Assembly: GCF_013523055.1 (NCBI RefSeq)
Contig: NZ_JAAMQM010000008.1
Location: forward strand, 1-64,000
Length of the DNA: 64,000 bases
Source: Pseudomonas capeferrum
GTDB lineage: Bacteria; Pseudomonadota; Gammaproteobacteria; Pseudomonadales; Pseudomonadaceae
Direction: 5' to 3'
The position numbers and the translations under genes were made by a program. Positions 55,490 to 63,416 of the stretch are shown in pieces; positions within the stretch are counted from its first letter, which is position 1, and every line of letters begins with the position of its first letter. The notes beneath the pieces are model-generated. The model did no database searches and was not told where the DNA came from. It saw only the letters and a list, made by a program, of their open reading frames with translations.

Positions 55490-56824
55490 ATGAGCATCAA
55501 GACCTTCGGTCTCGCCGCCGCGCTGGTCAGCGGCCAGTTGGCCGCCGCCCCCAGCGTCTACCCTACCGGCGTGACACTGTATGACCCGGCCAAGGCCTGG
55601 AATGGCTATGTGATCTTCAGCTCGCCAGACAAGCAGACCCGACTGATCGACATGAACGGCAACGAAGTGAAGCGCTGGGACAGTGCCGGCTTCCCGGCTG
55701 CGCTGATCGATCCCAAGCTCAATGGTGGCAAGCGTGGTCATCTGTTCGTGCAGTTGGAAGAGGTTGCAGCACCCGGCAGGTTGGCTTCCGCTGGCAATGG
55801 GCTGCGCAACAAGGTCGTCGGCGAGCTGGACTGGAACGGCGCGGTGGTCTGGCAGTGGGGCGCCCAGGCGCCGGGTGGCGCAGCGCACCAGCACCATGAT
55901 CAGCGCCGGTTGGCCAATGGCAACACCCTGGTGCTGGCCAACCGGCTGCATGCGGTACCGGGCTTCGCAGTCCCAGAGGTCATAGACGATGTGATCTATG
56001 AAGTCGACCCGAAAGGCAAGGTGGCCTGGAGCTGGACCGCATCCGAACATCTGGAGGAGTTCGGCTTCGACGCAGAGCAGTTGAAGCTGGTCCGCGCGAG
56101 CAAGAACCCGGACGTGTTCCATATCAACAATCTCAGCGTGGTCGGGCCGAATCGCTGGTACATCGACGGCGACAAGCGCTTCCACCCCGACAATCTGCTG
56201 ATCGATTCCCGCGAGGGCAATTTCATCGCCATTGTCGATCGGCAGAGCGGCAAGGTCGCCTGGCGGTTGGGGCCGAACCTGCCGAAGCTCAACGGCTACG
56301 CGCCGATCAAGGTGCCGCGTCCGGTGGACCAGTTCTCCGGCCAGCACGATGCGCACATCATTCCCGAAGGCCTCCCTGGCGCCGGCAATCTGCTGGTCTT
56401 CGACAACCAGGGTGAAGCCGGCTACCCGCGCGTGCCGCTGAGCTTGCTGGGCGGTTCGCGGATTCTCGAGATCGATCCGATCAAGGGCGAGATCGTCTGG
56501 CAATACAGTGCCGTGGACAGCGGCCAGCCTGGCTGGGCTTTCTACAGTGCCTTCATCAGCAGCGCGCGGCGCCTGCCCAACGGCAACACGCTGATCGACG
56601 AAGGCAAGTTCGGCCGAGTATTCCAGGTCACGCCAGCCGGCAAGATCGTCTGGGAGTACGTCAGCCCTTATTTCGGCAAGGCCCCTATGGGCGACACCCG
56701 CAGCAATTGGCTGTACCGCGCATTACCGGTGCCCTACGACTGGGTACCGGAAGGTACTCCACGCGCCGAGCAGGCAGTGACGCCACCGGCCCTGGAGCAA
56801 TTTCGCGTAACCACACATCCCTGA
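55490..56824 (+). CDS. Secreted arylsulfotransferase-family protein (ASST, PF14269-like)
   Basis: 444 residues. A signal peptide (MSIKTFGLAAALVSGQLAAA) predicts periplasmic export. The rest is a beta-propeller of the ASST type with repeated blades (NEVKRWDSAGFP, GAVVWQWGAQAPGG, GKVAWSWTASEHLEEFG, GEIVWQYSAVDSG, GKIVWEYVSPYFG) and candidate active His in AAHQHHDQ and QHDAHIIPEG. It begins 16 bp after the TonB receptor gene. No Cys and three Met. Either an aryl sulfate sulfotransferase or a sulfate-ester-binding propeller. Confidence 0.82.
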   Translation: MSIKTFGLAAALVSGQLAAAPSVYPTGVTLYDPAKAWNGYVIFSSPDKQTRLIDMNGNEVKRWDSAGFPAALIDPKLNGGKRGHLFVQLEEVAAPGRLASAGNGLRNKVVGELDWNGAVVWQWGAQAPGGAAHQHHDQRRLANGNTLVLANRLHAVPGFAVPEVIDDVIYEVDPKGKVAWSWTASEHLEEFGFDAEQLKLVRASKNPDVFHINNLSVVGPNRWYIDGDKRFHPDNLLIDSREGNFIAIVDRQSGKVAWRLGPNLPKLNGYAPIKVPRPVDQFSGQHDAHIIPEGLPGAGNLLVFDNQGEAGYPRVPLSLLGGSRILEIDPIKGEIVWQYSAVDSGQPGWAFYSAFISSARRLPNGNTLIDEGKFGRVFQVTPAGKIVWEYVSPYFGKAPMGDTRSNWLYRALPVPYDWVPEGTPRAEQAVTPPALEQFRVTTHP

Positions 56825-56868
56825 TCCTTTCATTGCCTTGCGCCCTCGCGGGCGCCCTGGAGCCTTTC

Positions 56869-58584
56869 ATGAATGCCAAGACTGAAACCCATGACCTGCC
56901 GGAAGGCGCGTGCATTACCGCCGCGGTCCCGACCCACGACCAGGCCCTGCTCGGTGACGTGGTCGTCAATCCTTACCGGCTGGCGCCGCTGACCGCGATC
57001 ATTCGCGATGGCGGCCGGACAATAAGCGCCGCCCATGTGCGCGTGTTGGGCCGCGGCGATCGTGGTGTGGATATCAGTTACGAAGTATCCGACCGGTCAC
57101 TGTGGACCTATGGGGGCATTCCGGTATTCGGCCTGTACCCGGACCACGTCAATCAGGTGGAAGTGACCTACAAGGTCGACGGCGAGCGTCAGCGCGAGCG
57201 CTACGAGATCTATGCCCCGGCCGTGCGCCTGCCGGTGGTCGCCAGGCAGACCGCCGCGCTGCCCGAGGTCGAACCCGTCAAGGTGGCGCCCGGCTTCGAG
57301 AAGCGTCTGTACCTGTTCAACCATCTGCTTGGCGATATCCCCGGAGGTCGCGCTTTCAAATGGAATGCCCTGGGTGGCGCCGCCGAATGGGATCAGGTCG
57401 GTAACAACTGGATTTCCGACAGCAACGGGGACGTGCGCTGGTACCTGGATATCGAGCAGATCCACGATTCCAACCACCGCGATACCCTGGGCGGGACCAT
57501 GGGCTTCCAGCAGACCCGTGACGGCAAGCTGATCTGGGGCCAGGGCCAGACCTACTCCAAATTCGACCTGTTGGGCCGCCGTGTCTGGCAGCGCAATCTT
57601 CCGGACAAATTTGCCGACTTCTCCCATGAGATCCGCGAGACCGGCAACGGCACCTACCTGCTGCGAGTAGGTACCAGCGACTATCGTCGTCCGGACGGCA
57701 AGCGTGTGCGCTCGATCCGTGACCATATCATCGAGGTGGATGAAGCCGGCGACGTGCTGGACTTCTGGGACCTGAACCAGATCCTCGACCCCTATCGCGG
57801 CGAACTGCTGGAAACCCTCGGCAAGGCGGCCATCCAGCTGCCCAAGGGGGTGCGCAAGCAGGACACCAGACTGGCCAACGAACTGCTCGAAGGCGACTTG
57901 CCTTTCGGTGATACACCGGGGGTCGGAACCGGTCGCAACTGGGCGCACGTCAACGCCATCGACTACGACGCCAGCGACGACAGCATCATCCTTTCCGCGC
58001 GTCACCAGGGGGTGGTGAAGATCGGTCGCGACAAGCAGGTGAAATGGATTCTGGCCTCGCCACTGGGCTGGCCGGAACACCTCAAGGCCAAGGTGCTGAC
58101 TCCGGTGAATGCCCAGGGTGAACCTCTGGTCGAGCAGGACGGTGTCTACGCCGACGGATTCGACTGGTCATGGACCCAGCACACAGCTTGGCTGACCCCT
58201 CACGGTACCCTGACCGTGTTCGACAACGGCTGGGGCCGCAACTTCTCGGCTACCAGACTCGACGGCAACTACAGCCGTGCGGTGGAATACCGTATCGACG
58301 AAACCGTTGGCACGGTCGAGCAGGTCTGGTCCTATGGACAGGAGCGCGGAGATGCCTGGTACAGTCCCATCACTTCGGTAGTGGCCTATCGCGGCGACAC
58401 CGATACGCAGTTCATCTATTCCGCTTCGGTGAACTACCTGACTCCGGAGAAGCTCACCACCACGGTGCTCAACGAGGTCAGTCGCGGTACCCAGGAGGTC
58501 CAGGTCGAACTCAAGGTGCACAGTCGCCAGCCGGGCAGCGTTGGCTACCGAGCGTTGGTGATCGACCTCGACAGAGCCTTCTGA
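56869..58584 (+). CDS. AssT-type aryl-sulfate sulfotransferase without signal peptide
   Basis: 571 residues from ATG 56869. An N-terminal beta-sandwich (about 28-110, Arylsulfotran_N-like) precedes the AssT propeller. The active-site set of E. coli AssT is matched: His253 (FSHEIRET), His360 (NWAHVNAIDYD), Arg378 (SARHQ) and His438 (TQHTAW). In that family sulfate is carried on the last His and moved from one phenol to another without PAPS. No signal peptide is visible and only Cys15 is present, so the disulfide of periplasmic AssT is missing; it may act in the cytoplasm. It is 44 bp after the previous gene. Confidence 0.88.
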   Translation: MNAKTETHDLPEGACITAAVPTHDQALLGDVVVNPYRLAPLTAIIRDGGRTISAAHVRVLGRGDRGVDISYEVSDRSLWTYGGIPVFGLYPDHVNQVEVTYKVDGERQRERYEIYAPAVRLPVVARQTAALPEVEPVKVAPGFEKRLYLFNHLLGDIPGGRAFKWNALGGAAEWDQVGNNWISDSNGDVRWYLDIEQIHDSNHRDTLGGTMGFQQTRDGKLIWGQGQTYSKFDLLGRRVWQRNLPDKFADFSHEIRETGNGTYLLRVGTSDYRRPDGKRVRSIRDHIIEVDEAGDVLDFWDLNQILDPYRGELLETLGKAAIQLPKGVRKQDTRLANELLEGDLPFGDTPGVGTGRNWAHVNAIDYDASDDSIILSARHQGVVKIGRDKQVKWILASPLGWPEHLKAKVLTPVNAQGEPLVEQDGVYADGFDWSWTQHTAWLTPHGTLTVFDNGWGRNFSATRLDGNYSRAVEYRIDETVGTVEQVWSYGQERGDAWYSPITSVVAYRGDTDTQFIYSASVNYLTPEKLTTTVLNEVSRGTQEVQVELKVHSRQPGSVGYRALVIDLDRAF

Positions 58585-58693
58585 TCCTGTCGGCGGGGCA
58601 TCGTGTCCCGCCTTCTTCCGACGAATCGTGAAAGCCGACATTATTCGATGTCCAGATACTCGAACATCGTCAAGGTGCCGAGCCTTTCATGGA

Positions 58694-58793
58694 GGCTGAT
58701 GGCCCTATCGCGGGACAAGCCCGCTCGCCACGCGTCTGCGGTGCGACAAATACCGGTGGCGAGCGGGCTTGTCCCGCGATAGGGCCATCAGCC
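58694..58793. repeat. Perfect 38-bp inverted repeat of REP type
   Basis: The 38 bases at 58694-58731 (starting GGCTGATGGCCCTATCGCGG, core CGCGGGACAAGCCCGCTCGCC) are exactly reverse-complementary to 58756-58793, around a 24-nt loop. This is a REP doublet of another sequence type than the one at 4.9 kb. It can form a very stable hairpin and probably marks the 3' end of the sulfate-ester operon. Confidence 0.85.
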
Positions 58794-58988
58794 TTACACA
58801 ATATTCGAAAGCTGCAAGATAAGTCCCGGTATCTGAACATCGCATGCTTGTCGGTGACCCACTGACACCGAGATCGTCCTGCGGACCTTCCCAGGCAATG
58901 CTTCACAGTGCCGAAAATCGGCTTCCTACGCCGTTCGTTCTTTTTTTCGAACAGGCTCTTGTCCTTTACCCCAGCAGACCCTAGCATT

Positions 58989-59006
58989 CGTTTGAGATTT
59001 CAAACG
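58989..59006. promoter_or_regulatory. Candidate operator upstream of gabD
   Basis: CGTTTGA-GATT-TCAAACG, a perfect 7-bp dyad with a 4-nt spacer, 89 bp before the gabD start codon. Size and place fit a dimeric regulator. No adjacent regulator gene is present. Confidence 0.45.
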
Positions 59007-59094
59007 GGTGCTGAACACTTCAGCCCGATGTGTGTGACGTTCAACAATCACCAATTCGCTCCGTGCGCGCACGGTGCTGTTAAGGGAAGCCGAC

Positions 59095-60537
59095 ATGCAG
59101 CTTAAAGACGCTCAGTTGTTCCGCCAGCAAGCCTTCGTCAACGGCGAGTGGCTGGACGCGGACAACGGCCAGACCATCAAGGTGACCAACCCGGCCACCG
59201 GTGAAGTCATCGGCACCGTGCCGAAGATGGCCGCCGCCGAAACCCGCCGCGCCATCGAAGCCGCCGACAAGGCCTTGCCGGCCTGGCGCGCGCTGACCGC
59301 CAAGGAGCGTTCGAACAAGCTGCGCCGCTGGTTCGAGCTGATGATCGAGAATCAGGACGACCTGGCTCGCCTGATGACCACCGAGCAGGGCAAGCCGCTG
59401 GCCGAAGCCAAGGGCGAGATCGCCTACGCCGCCTCGTTCATCGAGTGGTTCGCCGAAGAAGCCAAGCGCGTCTACGGCGACACTATTCCAGGCCATCAGC
59501 CGGACAAGCGCCTGATCGTCATCAAGCAGCCGATCGGTGTGACCGCCGCCATTACCCCGTGGAACTTCCCGGCCGCGATGATCACCCGTAAAGCGGGCCC
59601 GGCCCTGGCCGCCGGCTGCACCATGGTCCTCAAGCCTGCTTCGCAGACCCCGTACTCCGCCCTCGCCCTGGCCGAGCTGGCCACCCGTGCCGGTATCCCG
59701 GCTGGTGTGTTCAGCGTGGTCACCGGCAGCGCTGGCGACATCGGTGCCGAGCTGACCGGCAACTCCATCGTGCGCAAGCTGTCGTTCACCGGCTCGACCG
59801 AGATCGGTCGCCAGCTGATGGAAGAATGCGCCAAGGACATCAAGAAGGTGTCCCTGGAGCTGGGTGGCAACGCCCCGTTCATCGTGTTCGACGACGCCGA
59901 CCTGGACAAGGCGGTCGAGGGCGCGATCATCTCCAAGTACCGCAACAACGGCCAGACCTGCGTCTGCGCCAACCGTATCTACGTGCAGGACGGCGTCTAT
60001 GACGTGTTCGCCGAGAAGCTCAAGGCCGCGGTGGCCAAGCTGAAGATCGGCAACGGTCTGGAAGACGGCACCACCACCGGTCCGCTGATCGATGGCAAGG
60101 CTGTCGCCAAGGTCCAGGAGCACATCCAGGATGCCGTGAGCAAGGGCGCCAAGGTCCTGAGCGGTGGCAACCTGATCGAAGGCAACTTCTTCGAGCCGAC
60201 CATTCTGGTCGACGTGCCGAAAACCGCCGCCGTCGCCAAGGAAGAGACCTTCGGCCCACTGGCGCCGCTGTTCCGCTTCAAGGACGAGGCCGAAGTCATC
60301 GCCATGTCCAACGACACCGAATTCGGCCTGGCTTCGTACTTCTACGCCCGTGACATGAGCCGCGTGTTCCGTGTCGCCGAGGCGCTGGAGTACGGCATGG
60401 TCGGCATCAACACCGGCCTGATCTCCAACGAAGTCGCGCCGTTCGGCGGCATCAAGGCTTCGGGCCTGGGCCGCGAAGGCTCCAAGTACGGGATCGAGGA
60501 CTACCTCGAGATCAAGTACCTGTGCCTGAGCATCTGA
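59095..60537 (+). CDS. gabD: Succinate-semialdehyde dehydrogenase GabD
   Basis: 480 residues from MQLKDAQLFRQQAFVNGEW, preceded by AAGGGAAG. ALDH landmarks: TPWNFPAAMITRK, FTGSTEIGRQLM, LELGGNAPFIVFDDADLD (catalytic Glu) and GQTCVCANRIYV (catalytic Cys). NADP-dependent oxidation of succinate semialdehyde to succinate. Codon use is strongly biased to C-ending codons, suggesting high expression. It precedes gabT by 183 bp with a terminator-like hairpin between. Confidence 0.96.
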   Translation: MQLKDAQLFRQQAFVNGEWLDADNGQTIKVTNPATGEVIGTVPKMAAAETRRAIEAADKALPAWRALTAKERSNKLRRWFELMIENQDDLARLMTTEQGKPLAEAKGEIAYAASFIEWFAEEAKRVYGDTIPGHQPDKRLIVIKQPIGVTAAITPWNFPAAMITRKAGPALAAGCTMVLKPASQTPYSALALAELATRAGIPAGVFSVVTGSAGDIGAELTGNSIVRKLSFTGSTEIGRQLMEECAKDIKKVSLELGGNAPFIVFDDADLDKAVEGAIISKYRNNGQTCVCANRIYVQDGVYDVFAEKLKAAVAKLKIGNGLEDGTTTGPLIDGKAVAKVQEHIQDAVSKGAKVLSGGNLIEGNFFEPTILVDVPKTAAVAKEETFGPLAPLFRFKDEAEVIAMSNDTEFGLASYFYARDMSRVFRVAEALEYGMVGINTGLISNEVAPFGGIKASGLGREGSKYGIEDYLEIKYLCLSI

Positions 60538-60560
60538 TCATCGTTTAAGGCTTTACCTCT

Positions 60561-60600
60561 GCCAGCGGGGCGCGAGAGCGACGTCTCGCTGGCCTTTTTT
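60561..60600 (+). terminator. Terminator-like hairpin between gabD and gabT
   Basis: GCCAGCG...CGCTGGC (19-nt loop that can fold further) followed by CTTTTTT, 23 bp after the gabD stop. It suggests that gabT has at least partly separate transcription. Confidence 0.65.
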
Positions 60601-60720
60601 ATACCCGCAGTACCTGGTGGCCCGGGCCCTGCAGCAGTCGATCAACGCATGCTGCCTGCAGTCGAATACCAGCCACCCCCCGAATGAAAGCGTCGCGATC
60701 GGCGACGCAATGAGGGCATT

Positions 60721-62001
60721 ATGAGCAAGACCAACGAATCCTTGATGCAGCGCCGTGTCAACGCCGTCCCACGCGGCGTTGGCCAGATTCACCCGATCTT
60801 CGTCGATACCGCGAACAACGCTACCGTCATCGACGTCGAAGGCCGCGAGTTCATCGATTTCGCCGGCGGTATCGCGGTGCTGAACACCGGTCACCTGCAT
60901 CCTAAAGTCGTTGCCGCCGTACAGAAGCAGTTGACCAAGGTCAGCCACACCTGCTTCCAGGTACTGGCCTACGAGCCGTACGTCGAACTGTGCGAAAAGA
61001 TCAATGCCAAGGTTCCGGGCGACTTCGACAAGAAGACCCTGCTGGTCACCAGCGGCTCCGAAGCTGTTGAAAACGCCGTCAAGATCGCTCGTGCCGCTAC
61101 CGGCCGCGCTGGCGTGATCGCCTTCACCGGCGGCTACCATGGCCGTACCATGATGACCCTGGGCCTGACCGGCAAGGTCGTACCGTACTCGGCCGGCATG
61201 GGCCTGATGCCAGGTGGCGTGTTCCGTGCCTTGTTCCCTAATGAACTGCACGGTGTCAGCATCGACGACTCGATCGCCTCCATCGAGCGCGTTTTCAAGA
61301 ACGATGCCGAACCTCGTGATATCGCTGCGATCATCATCGAGCCGGTCCAGGGCGAAGGTGGCTTCATCACTGCCCCCAAAGCCTTCATGGAGCGCCTGCG
61401 CGCCCTGTGCGACCAGCACGGTATCCTGCTGATCGCCGACGAAGTACAGACCGGCGCCGGTCGTACCGGTACTTTCTTCGCCATGGAACAGATGGGCGTC
61501 GCGCCTGACCTGACCACCTTTGCCAAGTCCATCGCCGGTGGCTTCCCGCTGGCTGGTGTCTGCGGCAAGACCGAGTACATGGATGCCATCGCTCCAGGTG
61601 GCCTGGGTGGCACCTACGCCGGTAGCCCTATCGCTTGTGCCGCGGCCCTGGCCGTGATCGAAGTGTTCGAGGAAGAAAACCTGCTGGATCGCAGCAAGGC
61701 CGTCGGCGAGCATCTGATCACCGGTCTGCGCAAGATCCAGGACAAGCACTCGATCATCGGTGACGTCCGTGGTCTGGGCTCGATGATCGCGGTCGAAGTC
61801 TTCGACGCCAAGGGCTCGCTGACTCCGAACGCCGCTGCCGTGGCCCAAGTGGTTGCCAAGGCGCGCGAAAAGGGTCTGATCCTGCTGTCCTGCGGTACGT
61901 ACGGCAACGTCCTGCGCATCCTGGTGCCGCTGACCGCACCGGACGAGCAACTGGACAAAGGTCTGGCGATCATCGAAGAGTGCTTCGCCGAACTCGTCTA
62001 A
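60721..62001 (+). CDS. gabT: 4-aminobutyrate aminotransferase GabT
   Basis: 426 residues, class III PLP aminotransferase. The PLP-binding Asp is in LLIADEVQTGAGRTG and the Schiff-base Lys in TFAKSIAGGFPLAGVCG; TSGSEAVENAVKIARAATGR and the GGYHGRTMMTLGLTG phosphate region are intact. It transfers the amino group of GABA to 2-oxoglutarate, giving succinate semialdehyde for GabD. In this window GABA could come from guanidinobutyrase. Confidence 0.97.
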   Translation: MSKTNESLMQRRVNAVPRGVGQIHPIFVDTANNATVIDVEGREFIDFAGGIAVLNTGHLHPKVVAAVQKQLTKVSHTCFQVLAYEPYVELCEKINAKVPGDFDKKTLLVTSGSEAVENAVKIARAATGRAGVIAFTGGYHGRTMMTLGLTGKVVPYSAGMGLMPGGVFRALFPNELHGVSIDDSIASIERVFKNDAEPRDIAAIIIEPVQGEGGFITAPKAFMERLRALCDQHGILLIADEVQTGAGRTGTFFAMEQMGVAPDLTTFAKSIAGGFPLAGVCGKTEYMDAIAPGGLGGTYAGSPIACAAALAVIEVFEEENLLDRSKAVGEHLITGLRKIQDKHSIIGDVRGLGSMIAVEVFDAKGSLTPNAAAVAQVVAKAREKGLILLSCGTYGNVLRILVPLTAPDEQLDKGLAIIEECFAELV

Positions 62002-62018
62002 TGTGACTTGTGTCAGAA

Positions 62019-62043
62019 AAAACCCGCTTCGGCGGGTTTTTTT
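62019..62043 (+). terminator. Rho-independent terminator after gabT
   Basis: AACCCGC-TTCG-GCGGGTT followed by TTTTT, 20 bp after the gabT stop. Confidence 0.92.
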
Positions 62044-62138
62044 ATGCTCAAGCCAGAACCAGGGCACTATGGTAGAGAGAGGAATCGATCAGGAAGCCGC
62101 ACAGGATTGCGTGCCAGGTTCGTTTGGAGAGTGACCTC

Positions 62139-63398
62139 ATGAGCAGCGATGCCGACCCAAGCCCACCCTGCGTACTGATTGCCGAAGGCGATCCATGGGT
62201 GCGTGACATGCTGCGGGAAATGCTGCTCAGTGTCCGTTGCGATGCCCGCCTGCAGGTGTGTGCCGACGGTTCGCAGGCCTTCGCGGCACTGGCCAGTCGT
62301 CCGGACCTGATCATCGCTGCCCGTGAATTGGCCGGCATGGATGGGTTGGACCTGTTGCGAAACGTCCGTGCCAAGGGGCGCAGCCCTTCGTTGCCATTCA
62401 TTCTGCTGAGCGATCGTAGCGACAGTGCAAGCGTGCGCGAAGCCTTGCCGCTGCATCCGACCGCCTACCTGAGCAAGCCGCTCAACCTGGAGTCCCTGCG
62501 CAAGCGCCTGGAAACCTTGCTGGCCATTGGTGAGCAGGTGACCTGCCCGGTCCAGCCGCTGCAACCTGGCGCGAGCCTGCCAGGATTTCTCGAGCAAAGG
62601 CGCGTGACTGCCGACGGTGCCCCGCTTTTGGCTGACGTAAGAATGGCCATCAAGCGCGCGCTCGACTCCCACGGTCTCGATCTCAAGGTGCTCGAAGGAG
62701 AGGTCCGCGACGATCCGCAGATCACTGCCGTGCTGATCGCCGCTGCCAACAGCGCCGCCCTGCACCGCGATGCGCCGGTCCAGACCTTGTTGCAGGCCCT
62801 GAACAAGCTTGGTTCGACGCAGAGCATGAACCTTGTACTGGGCTTGACGCTCAAGCGTAGCGCCCGTCTCAGCGACCCGGCGTTGTCCGCTCATGCCGAG
62901 CGGTACTGGCGATTGTCGCTGCATACCGCGGAATACGGTCGGAGCCTGGCCCGCGCCTTGAGGCTCGACGAAGAACGCTGTTATTGCGCCGGCCTGCTGC
63001 ACTGCCTGGGTGAGCTCGCGGTGCTGCGTTGTCTGCAGGAATGGCAGCTGGCCGGCGGTGAACTCGACGAGCAGCGCATCGTGACGTCATTGCGCGAATT
63101 CGGGGCCGCCTTTGGCTCGGCCCTGCGTACCCGTTGGCGCCTGCCGCTGAAGTTGCGCGAATTGATTGCCGCCATCTACCAGCTGGGCGGTGGCGTCTAT
63201 TCACGGGAGATTCTGGCGATGAGCCTGGCAGGGCAACTGGCACGCCTGCCGAACGACGAAAGCGTGGACAAGCTGGCGCAGAACAAGACAGCCCGCCTGT
63301 TGAAGATAGAGGCGGCGGAGCTGGGACGCTTGCGCAAAGTCCATAAACCCAAGGCCGGCGCCACGGCAGCGCCTTCTCCTCCGGCGCCGCCAGACTAA
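62139..63398 (+). CDS. Pseudo-receiver plus HDOD domain protein
   Basis: 419 residues from ATG 62139. Residues 10-125 form a receiver-like domain (CVLIAEGDPWVRDML, LPFILLSDRSD, AYLSKPLNLESLRKRL), but the phospho-acceptor Asp is replaced: the segment reads PDLIIAARELAGMDG with Ala61 at that site. Residues ~160-350 are an HDOD domain (LEGEVRDDPQITAVLIAAANSAALH, AGLLHCLGELAVLR). The tail is Ala/Pro-rich. It likely transmits a signal without phosphorylation, perhaps to the neighbouring diguanylate cyclase. It is convergent to that gene. Confidence 0.87.
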   Translation: MSSDADPSPPCVLIAEGDPWVRDMLREMLLSVRCDARLQVCADGSQAFAALASRPDLIIAARELAGMDGLDLLRNVRAKGRSPSLPFILLSDRSDSASVREALPLHPTAYLSKPLNLESLRKRLETLLAIGEQVTCPVQPLQPGASLPGFLEQRRVTADGAPLLADVRMAIKRALDSHGLDLKVLEGEVRDDPQITAVLIAAANSAALHRDAPVQTLLQALNKLGSTQSMNLVLGLTLKRSARLSDPALSAHAERYWRLSLHTAEYGRSLARALRLDEERCYCAGLLHCLGELAVLRCLQEWQLAGGELDEQRIVTSLREFGAAFGSALRTRWRLPLKLRELIAAIYQLGGGVYSREILAMSLAGQLARLPNDESVDKLAQNKTARLLKIEAAELGRLRKVHKPKAGATAAPSPPAPPD

Positions 63399-63416
63399 GC
63401 ATCGACGCCGGGCGCC

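Larger units (their letters stand above)
58585..59094. other. Intergenic region between sulfotransferase gene and gabD
   Basis: 510 bp with no gene. It contains a REP-type inverted pair (58694-58793), a T-rich inverted repeat GTTCG/CGAAC around 58933-58952, and a CGTTTGA/TCAAACG dyad before gabD. The gabD promoter should lie in the last 150 bp. Confidence 0.7.

Noticed and set aside
53011..55500. Minus-strand ORF of 829 codons
   Set aside because: Antisense of the TonB receptor; the plus-strand frame has signal peptide, TonB box, plug motifs and C-terminal Phe.
58694..58793. Terminal inverted repeats of an insertion sequence
   Set aside because: Only 24 nt lie between the arms and the cores match Pseudomonas REP elements; no transposase.
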